Shown piece by piece: positions 42,860 to 50,913 of a stretch of 64,000 nucleotides of DNA. Below the pieces are notes generated by a model, which was not told the DNA's origin, searched no databases, and saw only the letters and a list, made by a program, of their open reading frames with translations. The first letter of the stretch is position 1; each line of letters opens with the position of its first letter. The translations under genes and the position numbers were made by a program. The DNA comes from Vermiculatibacterium agrestimuris (GTDB lineage Bacteria; Bacillota; Clostridia; Oscillospirales; Oscillospiraceae). The DNA is taken from positions 1-64,000 of the forward strand of contig NZ_CALPCU010000010.1 in assembly GCF_943193085.1 (NCBI RefSeq), given 5' to 3'.

Positions 42860-44053
42860 TTGAGCCATATTTTGCGAAAACAGGCCCTTCGGGACGGTCT
42901 TTGGGGCGCCGGGCTGCTATGCTGCGCCATCGCCCTGATCTGCTGGCCCAAGGAGATCAGCGCCGCCGTCCAGGATGGGCTGGGACTTTGCTACAATGTC
43001 ATCATCCCCTCCCTTTTCCCCTTCTTTATCCTCACCTCTCTGGTGATCTCCCTGGGATTGGCAAGCTACCTGGGCCGGCTTTTGGAGCCTGTCATGCGGC
43101 CCCTTTTCCATGTGGGAGGCGCATGCGCCGCCGCCTTGGCCCTGGGCTTTGTGGGGGGGTATCCGGTGGGCGCCCGGGCGGCCCTTACCCTCTACGAAAG
43201 CGGAACGTGTACCAAGACTGAGTGTGAGCGGCTGCTCTCCTTCTGCAACAACTCCGGCCCCGCCTTCATCTTAGGCGTGGTGGGGGCCGGGATCTTCGCC
43301 GACAGCCGGGTGGGGGTGCTTTTGTGCCTCGTCCACGCCGCCGCCTCGGTGTGCGTGGGGTTCCTCTTCCGCTTCTACCATTGGCAGGACAAGGACAGCC
43401 GGAGCCAGCGGCCCTCGCCCCCCATTGCCGCCCGCCGCTTCTCCGTGGCCTTTACCGACGCGGTGAAGGGCTCGGTGACCTCCACCCTCAACATCTGCGC
43501 CTTTGTGGTCTGCTTCACCGTTATCATCCGCCTGTGCTTCCTCTCCGGGCTTCTGCCCGCCCTGGCAGAGCTTCTGGGCCGGCTCTTCGCTCCCCTGGGC
43601 TTTCACCAGGAGTGGGCCGGAAGGCTCCTCACCGGGGCGCTGGAGCTCTCCTCCGGGGTGGCCTCCCTCACCGGCAGCGGCTCCCTGGAGGGGAAGGCGG
43701 CCATGGCCGCCTTCCTGCTGGGCTGGGCGGGCGTCTCCGTCCACTGCCAGGTGCTCTCCTTCCTGGGGGAGAGCGGCCTCAACGTGCGCACCTACCTGGG
43801 AGGCAAGCTCCTTCACGGCCTCTTCTCCGCCGCCCTCACCACTCTGCTTTTCCGCCTTTTCCCCCTTGAGGAGAGCGTGTCGGCCTATCTGGCGGAGCAG
43901 GTGGACTGCATTGCGGGCACCGACTTCCACACCGCCCTGGCCATCTCCACCGCCGCGGCCTGGCTGGTGTTTTTGGGCTTTTTCCTCCTGGCGGCCCTGG
44001 GGATCCAAAAGGGGAGAAAAACCTGTGGCAATCGGCGAAAAAGTATGTTATGA
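42860..44053 (+). CDS. ylbJ: Sporulation integral membrane protein YlbJ
   Basis: This 397-residue protein has about ten membrane segments and the YlbJ/nucleoside-recognition (Gate) pattern: NVIIPSLFPFFILTSLVI, GFVGGYPVGARAAL, FCNNSGPAFILGVVG and SLTGSGSLEGKAAMAAFLLG. In B. subtilis ylbJ is a mother-cell (sigma-E) gene needed for spore heat resistance. The start is a TTG at 42860; its ribosome binding site GGGGGTGAT is inside a perfect hairpin. The small cysteine-protein gene follows 32 bases later. Confidence 0.9.
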   Translation: MSHILRKQALRDGLWGAGLLCCAIALICWPKEISAAVQDGLGLCYNVIIPSLFPFFILTSLVISLGLASYLGRLLEPVMRPLFHVGGACAAALALGFVGGYPVGARAALTLYESGTCTKTECERLLSFCNNSGPAFILGVVGAGIFADSRVGVLLCLVHAAASVCVGFLFRFYHWQDKDSRSQRPSPPIAARRFSVAFTDAVKGSVTSTLNICAFVVCFTVIIRLCFLSGLLPALAELLGRLFAPLGFHQEWAGRLLTGALELSSGVASLTGSGSLEGKAAMAAFLLGWAGVSVHCQVLSFLGESGLNVRTYLGGKLLHGLFSAALTTLLFRLFPLEESVSAYLAEQVDCIAGTDFHTALAISTAAAWLVFLGFFLLAALGIQKGRKTCGNRRKSML

Positions 44054-44085
44054 TAGGGACAGTAATCGACCGGGAGGAGAGGCCC

Positions 44086-44298
44086 ATGCTGTTCCACAAA
44101 AAGATCGAGCCCCGCTGCGCGTACTGCGCCAGGGGCGCCACTCTGGAGGAAGGCCGCATCCTCTGCTCCAAGAAGGGCGTGGTCTCCCCGGGGGATCGCT
44201 GCGGCGCCTTCCGCTACGACCCCTTCCGCCGGGTGCCGCCCAAGCCCGCCAGTCTGGATACCAGCAAGCTCAAGGACGAGGACTTCCGGCTGGACTGA
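44086..44298 (+). CDS. Small cysteine-containing protein of unknown function
   Basis: This is a 70-residue protein with a possible zinc knuckle: CAYC near residue 13, a lone cysteine at ILCSKKG and one at GDRCGAF, then a Pro/Lys-rich tail. Short proteins of this type are conserved in Clostridia but I know no function. GGGAGGAG precedes the ATG at 44086. Probably co-transcribed with ylbJ; a terminator follows. Confidence 0.75.
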   Translation: MLFHKKIEPRCAYCARGATLEEGRILCSKKGVVSPGDRCGAFRYDPFRRVPPKPASLDTSKLKDEDFRLD

Positions 44299-44323
44299 CG
44301 GCTCCCACCGTAAGAAACGATAT

Positions 44324-44361
44324 AAAAAGCCCCGGCAGGGAAGGCCCTGCCGGGGCTTTTT
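44324..44361. terminator. Bidirectional terminator between ylbJ unit and hydrogenase
   Basis: A perfect 17-bp stem (44324-44340 with 44345-44361) with A-run and T-run feet between convergent genes. Confidence 0.95.
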
Positions 44362-44369
44362 CGCGTTTT

Positions 44370-45851
44370 TTACTTCTTCGCCCTGGCGGCGGTCTTCTTG
44401 GGCTCGGGCTTCTCCTCCTCCGGGCCGGCCAGCGCCTGGGCGATGGTGCGCTCTCCCGCCTCCTTGGCGTGCTTCTGCACGTCGGCCTGGTTCCTGGGAG
44501 ACCGTACCAGGATACCGGGGCCCTGGACGCAGCCGCCCTCACAGGCCATGCCCTCGATGAAGTTCACATCCCCGATACCCTTGGCCATCTTCAGCAGCTC
44601 GATCTTGCACTGGGCAAGTCCGCTGCAGGACACGGCGTTGAGCTTGAACTGCTTTTCGGTGACCCCGTGCTCCTTCATGGCCTGCTCCACCGCCGCGGCC
44701 ACGCCGCCGGAGTGGGCGAAGGAGCGGCCAAAGCCGCTGGCCTCGTCCAGGGCCGTCTCCTCCAAAATGGTGGGGTCGATGCCCTTGGACTGGAACAGGG
44801 GATAGAGCTCCTCAAAGGTGATGGCGCAGTCGATGGTGCCCATGGTCTTGCCCATCTGGAACTCCCGCTTCTTGGCCACGCAGGGGCCGATGAAGACCAC
44901 TCTGGCCCGGGGATCCCGCTCCTTGATGCGCTTGCCGATCATCACCATGGGAGACGGGGTATGGGAGATCATGGGGGCCAGGTCGGGGAAGTTCTTCTCC
45001 ACGTAGTCCACAAAGGCGGGGCAGCAGGAGGAGAGCAGCTTGCCCTTCTCCAGCAGCTCCACGCTCTCCGCCTCGGCGGTCATATCGGCGCCCAGGGCCA
45101 CCTCGGCCACGTCGTGGAAGCCCACCATTTTGAGCCCTGTCACCAGCTGGCCCAGGGTGGCGGGAGCGAACTGGCCCGCGATGGAGGGGGCCAGCACAGC
45201 GTAGACCCGGAAGTCCCACCGGGCCGCGCCCCGGAGCATCTGCACCACGTCCACGATATAGGATTTATCCATAATGGCGCCAAAGGGACACTGATAGGTA
45301 CACGCGCCGCAGGCCACACACTTGTTCACGTCGATGGCCGCCTTCTTGTCCTCCCCCATGGTGATGGCACCGGCCACACAGCCCCGCTCACAGGGGCGCT
45401 GGCGCTTTTCGATGGCGCCGTAAGGACAGGCGGCAACGCACTTGCCGCAGGTGATGCACTTGGTATGGTCGATGACCGCCTTGCGGTGATGGCCGTGGGT
45501 CTCCAGGCTGATGGCGTCCTTGGGACAGGCGTGGAGACACCGGGTGGCAATACACCCCCGGCAGGCAGGGCCTACCTCGATCTGGGTCACGGGGCACTCG
45601 TCGCAGGCCACCTCCATGACCTCCACCATGGCGGGGTTGGCGGTGTCCCCGCCCATGGCCAGCTTCAGGCGGTTGGACACCACCGCCCGCTCCTTATAGA
45701 TACAGCAGCGCATCCGGGCCTCGGGGCCGGGGATGATCCGCTCGGGCACGTCCAGAATACCGGTGGCCAGGCGATCCTCCCAGGCCAGCTCGGCCACCGA
45801 GGTAAGCACCTGATCCTTCAATTCCTGTACCGAAGTCTCAAACTCCCGCAT
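44370..45851 (-). CDS. Monomeric [FeFe] hydrogenase, group-B-like
   Basis: This 493-residue protein has an N-terminal ferredoxin-like part with several Fe-S motifs (CDEC, CRGC, CITCGKCVAACP, CVACGACTYQCP; about 80-215) and an H-cluster domain with L1 SSCCPAF, L2 GPCVAKKRE and L3 MACEGGCVQGPG. The L2 and L3 forms match group B enzymes rather than the MPCTxK / MACPGGC of classic group A. The C-terminus is a Lys/Ala-rich tail. It exchanges electrons between ferredoxin and protons or acts as sensor; group B function is little known. No hydEFG maturase is in the window. AAGGAG precedes the ATG. Confidence 0.9.
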   Translation of the reverse strand: MREFETSVQELKDQVLTSVAELAWEDRLATGILDVPERIIPGPEARMRCCIYKERAVVSNRLKLAMGGDTANPAMVEVMEVACDECPVTQIEVGPACRGCIATRCLHACPKDAISLETHGHHRKAVIDHTKCITCGKCVAACPYGAIEKRQRPCERGCVAGAITMGEDKKAAIDVNKCVACGACTYQCPFGAIMDKSYIVDVVQMLRGAARWDFRVYAVLAPSIAGQFAPATLGQLVTGLKMVGFHDVAEVALGADMTAEAESVELLEKGKLLSSCCPAFVDYVEKNFPDLAPMISHTPSPMVMIGKRIKERDPRARVVFIGPCVAKKREFQMGKTMGTIDCAITFEELYPLFQSKGIDPTILEETALDEASGFGRSFAHSGGVAAAVEQAMKEHGVTEKQFKLNAVSCSGLAQCKIELLKMAKGIGDVNFIEGMACEGGCVQGPGILVRSPRNQADVQKHAKEAGERTIAQALAGPEEEKPEPKKTAARAKK

Positions 45852-45903
45852 ATCCTTCTCTCCTTCTTCCAAGAAGCTCGTTTCCTTTTTCACAAACTAC
45901 CTC

Positions 45904-45932
45904 ATTCTACTATGTGCCGCCGCCTGTGTCAA
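45904..45932 (-). promoter_or_regulatory. Promoter of the hydrogenase gene
   Basis: On the minus strand TTGACA (45927-45932) and TAGAAT (45904-45909) with a 17-base spacer; an AT-rich stretch lies upstream (45933-45962). Confidence 0.75.
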
Positions 45933-46067
45933 CGACAATAATTTCTCGTTTTTTTATTTTCTTCCACGCCTGCTTTTGTGAAAGTCATACAAGAGCCCAT
46001 CCCTTCACCCCCGCCCCCTCCTTCGCATAGCTTGAAGTGAGCCAATCTTTAGAACGGAGGGTCTTTT

Positions 46068-47144
46068 ATGGAACCGAAGGTCACTTTTTTCCTGGGGGCT
46101 AACACACCCTCGGGGTTTTATTCCCTATATGATCAGATGCTGGAGCCGGAAAAAGCCCGGCGGGTCTTCCTCCTGAAGGGCGGAGCCGGCTGCGGCAAAT
46201 CCTCCCTCATGCGCCGGGTGGCCGCCAAGCTGGAGGAGGCGGGGCGTCGGACGGAGTACATAGTCTGTTCCGGGGATCCCGACTCCCTGGACGCGGTCAT
46301 CTTCCCCGACCTGGGCGCCGCCATCGTGGACGCCACCGCCCCCCACGTCATCGAGCCCCATCTGCCCGGCGTGGTTGAAAGTTATGTAAACCTTGGCCGG
46401 TTCTACGACCACGCCGCCCTGGCCCCTCTGCGCCCCGAGATCGAAGGGGCCACCGACGGCTATAAGGAGCACTACAAGCGGGCCTACCGCTGTCTCACCG
46501 CGGCGGCCCAGCTCTTTGAGGACAACCGCGCCCTTCTCACCACTCCCGCCCTGGAGGCCAAGGCCCTAAAGCGGGCCAGGGGCATCCTGTCCCGGGAGGT
46601 GAAGAAGACCGGCCGCGCCCCGGGCAAGGCGGTACAGCGGTTCCTGGGGGCCATCTCCTGCCAGGGGGTCTCCTGCCGGTTTGACACGGCGGATATCCTG
46701 TGCCGCAAGGTCTACGAGCTCAAGGACAGCTATGGCCTGGCCGCCGGGATGCTCACCGCGCTGGCCGCCGGCGCCATGTCCGCGGGCTATGATGTGATCC
46801 TCTGCCCCTCTCCCCTCTTCCCTGACCGGGCCGAGCATCTGCTCATTCCGGAGCTGAGCCTGGCCTTCCTCACCAGCGCCCCGGGGCTGGAGTATCCCGG
46901 CCGGCCCTACCGCCGGGTTCGGCTGGACGCCATGGCCGACGCCGAGCTGCTCAAAAAGTACAAGGCCCGGCTGAAGTTCTCCCGGAAGGTGTACGCCGCC
47001 CTCCTTGGCGAGGCCACCGACGCCCTGGCCCAGGCCAAGGCCGTCCACGATCAGCTGGAGTCCTTCTACAATCCCCATGTGGACTTTGAGGGGGTATACC
47101 AGCAGGCGGAGGAGATCACCCAAGAGCTGCTGACGCTGGATTGA
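46068..47144 (+). CDS. P-loop ATPase of unknown function (PRK06851-like)
   Basis: This 358-residue protein has a Walker A GGAGCGKSS (38-46) after a FFLGANTPSGFYSLYD opening, and a second-half repeat-like segment. It matches a Clostridia/Bacilli family of soluble ATPases with no known role. An acidic DGYKEHYKRAYR segment and a C-terminal helical part (about 290-358) follow. ACGGAGGG precedes the ATG. It stands between the hydrogenase (divergent) and the flavodoxin gene (107 bases downstream). Confidence 0.75.
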   Translation: MEPKVTFFLGANTPSGFYSLYDQMLEPEKARRVFLLKGGAGCGKSSLMRRVAAKLEEAGRRTEYIVCSGDPDSLDAVIFPDLGAAIVDATAPHVIEPHLPGVVESYVNLGRFYDHAALAPLRPEIEGATDGYKEHYKRAYRCLTAAAQLFEDNRALLTTPALEAKALKRARGILSREVKKTGRAPGKAVQRFLGAISCQGVSCRFDTADILCRKVYELKDSYGLAAGMLTALAAGAMSAGYDVILCPSPLFPDRAEHLLIPELSLAFLTSAPGLEYPGRPYRRVRLDAMADAELLKKYKARLKFSRKVYAALLGEATDALAQAKAVHDQLESFYNPHVDFEGVYQQAEEITQELLTLD

Positions 47145-47251
47145 CCGGCCGCTCCCCATTTGGGGCTTTACAATGGCTCCGGTCTGTGATAGCTTAAAAG
47201 CAGAGATCGGGGACCTTGTCCTCCCCACTACATAAGAAGGAGCACACCGCT

Positions 47252-47755
47252 ATGAAACTGTCTGTCATTTACCACTCTGTCTCCGGCAACACCGCCCGGA
47301 TGGCCCAGGTCATCGCTGAAGGGATGAAGTCCGTTCCCGGCATAGAGGCCCGCGCTTTCTCCATCGACGCCGTGGACGCGGACTTCGCCGGGGAGAGCCG
47401 GTGCATCGTGGTGGGCTGCCCCACCTATGTGGCCGACACCAGCGCCGGGCTGCACCTGTGGATGGAAAAGGAGATGGGACGGCTGGGCCTGCCCGGAAAG
47501 CTGGGCGGAGCCTTCGCTACCGCCCAGTATATTCACGGCGGCGGAGAGCTGGTGATCCAGGCCATTTTGAACCATATGCTGACCATGGGGATGCTGACCT
47601 ACTCCGGCGGCGGGAGCAGGGGCAAGCCGGTGATCCACCTGGGCCCTGTAGCCATTGCCGGGGCCGGAGATACAGAGGCTCTCATGGCCTTCGACGACCT
47701 CTTTCGCCTCTACGGGCAGCGTATGGCGGAAAAAGCGGCGGAGCTCTTTGACTGA
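47252..47755 (+). CDS. Flavodoxin family protein
   Basis: This 167-residue protein has a flavodoxin-like fold: FMN phosphate loop YHSVSGNTARM (residues 7-17), VVGCPTYVADTSA and the AQYIHGGGE loop. It is nearer to NADPH-dependent FMN reductase/WrbA-like proteins than to small electron-carrier flavodoxins. AAGAAGGAG precedes the ATG at 47252. Electron partner unknown. A terminator follows at 47807. Confidence 0.88.
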   Translation: MKLSVIYHSVSGNTARMAQVIAEGMKSVPGIEARAFSIDAVDADFAGESRCIVVGCPTYVADTSAGLHLWMEKEMGRLGLPGKLGGAFATAQYIHGGGELVIQAILNHMLTMGMLTYSGGGSRGKPVIHLGPVAIAGAGDTEALMAFDDLFRLYGQRMAEKAAELFD

Positions 47756-47806
47756 GAAAGCAGAAAAGCCCCCCACCCCTCGGGGTGGAGCGGCGCAAAG
47801 AAGTGA

Positions 47807-47846
47807 AGGGCAAGGCAGACCGCAATGGTTTGCCTTGCCCTTTTTA
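47807..47846 (+). terminator. Terminator after the flavodoxin gene
   Basis: A 15-bp stem (47807-47821 with 47827-47841, one G:U pair), loop GCAAT-type, followed by TTTTT. Confidence 0.88.
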
Positions 47847-47905
47847 TGCTGTATGCCCCGCCGGGGCAAATGCCGTGGGAATAGAATATCCGCCATCAGA
47901 CCGGT

Positions 47906-48151
47906 CTATTCTTTTCCCCCCCAGAGGCACAATTGATCCAAAACGGTCATCAGGGACCTCCCCCGATCACTGAGGCTGTATTCCACCTTTGGCGGGGTCT
48001 GCGGATACTCCGTTCTTACGATCAGCCGGTTCGATTCCAGCTCTTTTAAGTTTGTGCTGAGGGTCTTGTCGGATATGAGGGATATCGTGTAGCTGAACCC
48101 GGTATCCTCAAAATTTGCATTCTCAATAAATTTTTTATCATAGTTAACTAT
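47906..48151 (-). pseudogene. Truncated HxlR-family regulator
   Basis: An open 81-codon frame reads YDKKFIENANFEDTGFSYT, then TLSTNLKELESNRLIVRTEY, PQTPPKVEYSLSDRGRSLM and ends WGGKE. These are the first and last parts of an HxlR protein. About 30 residues that should lie between SLIS and DKTL (the GKW...RF.EL helix block) are missing, in frame, and the first codon is ATA at the place of the usual ATG, preceded by GAAAGG. Both changes point to loss of function. Two short inverted repeats (48147-48164 and 48167-48182) cover its start. Confidence 0.75.
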
Positions 48152-48185
48152 CCTTTCAGATAGTACCTGTCTAAAATGACAGTGC

Positions 48186-48213
48186 TTGAATTATTTACAC
48201 AAGCCGATATAAT
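48186..48213 (+). promoter_or_regulatory. Promoter of the flavin-reductase remnant
   Basis: TTGAAT (48186-48191) and TATAAT (48208-48213) with a 16-base spacer, about 55 bases before the remnant start codon. It is intact although the gene behind it is not. Confidence 0.55.
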
Positions 48214-48218
48214 GATAC

Positions 48219-48237
48219 ACAGGATCGTCGATCCTGT
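48219..48237. promoter_or_regulatory. Perfect palindrome downstream of the remnant promoter
   Basis: ACAGGATCG-T-CGATCCTGT is a perfect 19-base inverted repeat immediately after the -10 box, where a repressor would block transcription. It is the third palindrome of this intergenic region. It could also form a leader hairpin. Confidence 0.5.
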
Positions 48238-48267
48238 CAATTCAATCGTCAAAGTGAGGTAATTACG

Positions 48268-48392
48268 ATGAGGACAAAACTGGATATCACGGAAGGTATT
48301 TTCCCGATGCCCGTTCTGATGGTTGCCACTTACATAGAGTAACCGAACGTGTTGGAGAGGCATTCAAAGATGGCTTGGCTCTGAAGAAATAA
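48268..48392 (+). pseudogene. Flavin reductase remnant with large internal deletion
   Basis: From ATG at 48268 (after AAGTGAGGT) the frame reads MRTKLDITEGIFPMPVLMVA-TYIE and stops. That is the N-terminus of a flavin-reductase-like (FMN-binding split-barrel) protein. In another frame the next bases read ERVGEAFKDGLALKK and stop, which matches the C-terminal end of the same family. Some 150 central codons are missing. In intact loci this gene is divergent from hxlR, as here. Confidence 0.7.
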
Positions 48393-48399
48393 ACGTGAC

Positions 48400-48445
48400 A
48401 CGCCCGCTGAAAAGCAAACGCTTCTCAGCGGGCGTTAACTTTCTT
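48400..48445. terminator. Hairpin between the decayed locus and the DUF554 gene
   Basis: ACGCCCGCTGAAAAGC (48400-48415) pairs with GCTTCTCAGCGGGCGT (48420-48435) with one mismatch. The T-runs on either side are weak, so termination strength is doubtful. Confidence 0.5.
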
Positions 48446-48481
48446 ACGGGAGCTGCTTTACGGATGGGGGCCTCTCTTTTC

Positions 48482-49198
48482 TCAAGCCATCAAGCTCCCC
48501 AGCCATTGGGACAGCGGGAGGTAGAGGATGGGCAGGAAGATGGCCGGGAGCATATTGCCCACCCGAAATTTGCTCTCGGAAAGGCCCATCATATTGATGG
48601 CGATACCCACAATGATGGCGCCGCCGACGGCGCTCATCTCGGTGACCACCGCCTCCCCCAGGTAGGGGCCCACCGCGCCGGCCAAAAGCACCAGCGCCCC
48701 CTCGTAGACGAAGATGGGGATGGTGGAAAACGTCACACCCACACCCATGGCCGCAGCGAAAGTGATGGAGCTGATCCCGTCCAGCACCGACTTGGAGATC
48801 AGCACACCGTAGCTGTGGTTCAGTCCCGCCTCGATGGAACCGTTGATGGCCATCGCCCCTACGCAGTAGAGGATGGTGGCGGTGACAAAGCCCTCTACGA
48901 AGCCGCTGCTGCCGTCCTTTATCAGCCTTTTCTTCAGGGCCTCTCCCGCCCCGTCCAGCCGCTTTTCAATGTCGATCCACTCCCCCAGCAGGGTGCCCAG
49001 GGCCATGCAGACGATCACGCACAGGGTGTTTTGGGTGCCCAGCAGGGAGCTTGCGCCGATGCCGAACGTGCACAGAGCCAGACACTTCACCACCGCGTCT
49101 CCCAGCCGCTGAGAAAAGCGGTTTTTCAGCAGCAGGCCCAGAATAGAGCCCGCCAGCACCAGCACCACATTGATAAAAACGGCGATCAAACAAACCAT
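48482..49198 (-). CDS. DUF554 family membrane protein
   Basis: This 238-residue protein has about seven hydrophobic segments and the DUF554/YdfK pattern (VLVLAGSILGLLLKNRF, CTFGIGASSLLGTQN, ILYCVGAMAINGSIEAGL, FVYEGALVLLAG). The function is unknown; a transporter is usually assumed. ATG at 49198 lies almost directly behind GGGAG; an in-frame TTG at 49189 is at a better distance. It has a consensus promoter at 49223-49251. Confidence 0.88.
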   Translation of the reverse strand: MVCLIAVFINVVLVLAGSILGLLLKNRFSQRLGDAVVKCLALCTFGIGASSLLGTQNTLCVIVCMALGTLLGEWIDIEKRLDGAGEALKKRLIKDGSSGFVEGFVTATILYCVGAMAINGSIEAGLNHSYGVLISKSVLDGISSITFAAAMGVGVTFSTIPIFVYEGALVLLAGAVGPYLGEAVVTEMSAVGGAIIVGIAINMMGLSESKFRVGNMLPAIFLPILYLPLSQWLGSLMA

Positions 49199-49222
49199 CT
49201 CCCAATTTTCTAAACCGGTATT

Positions 49223-49251
49223 ATTTTACACGCTTTCCCCCGCTTTGTCAA
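49223..49251 (-). promoter_or_regulatory. Promoter of the DUF554 gene
   Basis: On the minus strand TTGACA (49246-49251) and TAAAAT (49223-49228) with a 17-base spacer. Confidence 0.7.
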
Positions 49252-49317
49252 AACCTGTCCGCGGCATGTGGGACTTGCCTGCGGAATAGGCTTGTAGCAC
49301 AGGAAGGGGGCTCATCC

Positions 49318-50826
49318 GTGAAAGCCATGTCCGCATTGTCCAGCACCGTCCTGCTCACCGCCGTCAGCTTTTTCAGCCAGGCCGTGGGCTTTGTCTATCG
49401 GGTACTCCTGTCCCGGCTGGTGGGCTCCGAGGTGATGGGCCTCTACCAGCTGGTGATGCCGGCCTTTTCCGTGCTGCTCTCCCTCACCGCCGTGGGCTTC
49501 ACCGCCGCCTGCTCCAACCTGTCCGCCCGGTACCTGGCCACCGGCGACCGCCGGGGGGCGGGACAGGTGGTGCGCCAATGTGTTCTGGGGTTTCTGACGG
49601 CCTTTCTGGTGGTCGCCGCTCTGGCCGCCCCCCTGTCCGACGCCATCTCGGTCTACCTGCTGGGGGACGCCCGGGCCCGGCTGGGCCTTTTGCTGCTTCT
49701 GCCCTGCGTGCTTTTAACAGGATTGGAGAACATCCACAAGCACTTTTTCTACGGCGCGGGGGCCGTCCGGGGGCCGGCCTTTACGGAGATCTGCGAGCAG
49801 CTCATTCGCTCCGGGGCGGTGCTGGGCCTTCTGTGGCGGTTTCTGCCCCAGAACCCGGAGCGCACCGTGGGACTCATCGTCTGCGGCATGATCCTGTGTG
49901 AGATCTTTTCCGCCCTCACCCTCACCCTTCTCTACCGCAAGGCCCTGGGCCGCGCCCCGGCGGGAAAGGGCGCGAAGCGCGCCATTCTCCGCCGACGGGT
50001 CTGGGGCATCGCCCTGCCCATCGGCTGCACCGCCCTGCTGGGCAATCTGATGGGCGCCTGGACGGCGGTGCTCATCCCCCAGCGGCTGGTGCACTCCGGG
50101 CAGAATGTCTCCGCCGCCATGAGCGCCTTCGGGGTGCTGTGCGGTATGACTCTGCCCCTGCTGAACCTCCCCACCGCCTTCATCTCCGCCATGGCTCTGG
50201 TGCTCCTGCCCAAGCTGGCCCAGGCCGCCGCCATAGGCGATCAAGTCCTGCTCCGCCGCCGGATCTCCAAGGCCCTCACCGTCACCGCCTTCCTCATTCT
50301 CCCCGCCTGCGCCCTCTTGGCAGTGCTCTCCCCGCCCCTGGCCCGCCTTCTCTTCCGGGAATCCACCGCCGGGGCCTTCGCCGCTCCCCTGGCGCTGGCC
50401 GTGGTACTGAGCTCCTTCGAGACCGTCCTGGCGGTATGTCTCAACGGCCTGGGCAAACAAACCGTCACCGCCCGCAACGGCCTGATCTGCGGAGCCGTCC
50501 AGCTCTTCCTCACCTGGCAGCGCATGGGAGTACCGGAGGTGGGCCTGCGGGGCTATGTGGAGGCCCTCCTTCTCAGCACGATACTGGGCCTGTGGCTCAA
50601 CTGGCGCGCGCTCTCCAGGGCCGTCTCCCTTCGCCCCCAGCTGTTTCGGTGGCTGGTGGCTCCGGGGCTGTCCGCCCTGCTCTCGTCGCTGTGCGTGCGC
50701 CTTCTCTACCCCATTTTGGAGGGAGTCGGCATGGGCCCGGGAACTGGCTGCCTGGTCTGCCTGGTCTTCGGGGGCGTCCTCTACTACTGCGCCATGACCG
50801 CTCAAGGGGCCTTCTCCTCCCTGTGA
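49318..50826 (+). CDS. spoVB: Stage V sporulation protein B (MOP-family flippase)
   Basis: This 502-residue protein has about fourteen membrane segments and the SpoVB pattern at its start: VSFFSQAVGFVYRVLLSRLV, GLYQLVMPAFSVLLSLTAVG and ACSNLSARY. SpoVB is a MurJ/Wzx-like flippase needed for spore cortex synthesis in the mother cell. The start is a GTG at 49318 with AGGAAGGGG seven bases upstream. It is a single-gene unit with a terminator behind it. Confidence 0.88.
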   Translation: MKAMSALSSTVLLTAVSFFSQAVGFVYRVLLSRLVGSEVMGLYQLVMPAFSVLLSLTAVGFTAACSNLSARYLATGDRRGAGQVVRQCVLGFLTAFLVVAALAAPLSDAISVYLLGDARARLGLLLLLPCVLLTGLENIHKHFFYGAGAVRGPAFTEICEQLIRSGAVLGLLWRFLPQNPERTVGLIVCGMILCEIFSALTLTLLYRKALGRAPAGKGAKRAILRRRVWGIALPIGCTALLGNLMGAWTAVLIPQRLVHSGQNVSAAMSAFGVLCGMTLPLLNLPTAFISAMALVLLPKLAQAAAIGDQVLLRRRISKALTVTAFLILPACALLAVLSPPLARLLFRESTAGAFAAPLALAVVLSSFETVLAVCLNGLGKQTVTARNGLICGAVQLFLTWQRMGVPEVGLRGYVEALLLSTILGLWLNWRALSRAVSLRPQLFRWLVAPGLSALLSSLCVRLLYPILEGVGMGPGTGCLVCLVFGGVLYYCAMTAQGAFSSL

Positions 50827-50850
50827 GGTCTCCCATTCGGCCCGCAGCAT

Positions 50851-50896
50851 AAAAAGGGGCGGTCATCTGTGCCAGATGACCGCCCCTATGCTTTTT
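50851..50896. terminator. Bidirectional terminator between spoVB and the catabolic cluster
   Basis: A perfect 14-bp stem (50855-50868 with 50874-50887). On the minus strand it is followed directly by TTTTT, so it closes the twelve-gene leftward block; on the plus strand it is followed by ATGCTTTTT behind spoVB. Confidence 0.92.
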
Positions 50897-50913
50897 CTGC
50901 GGCGCCGCGCGCC

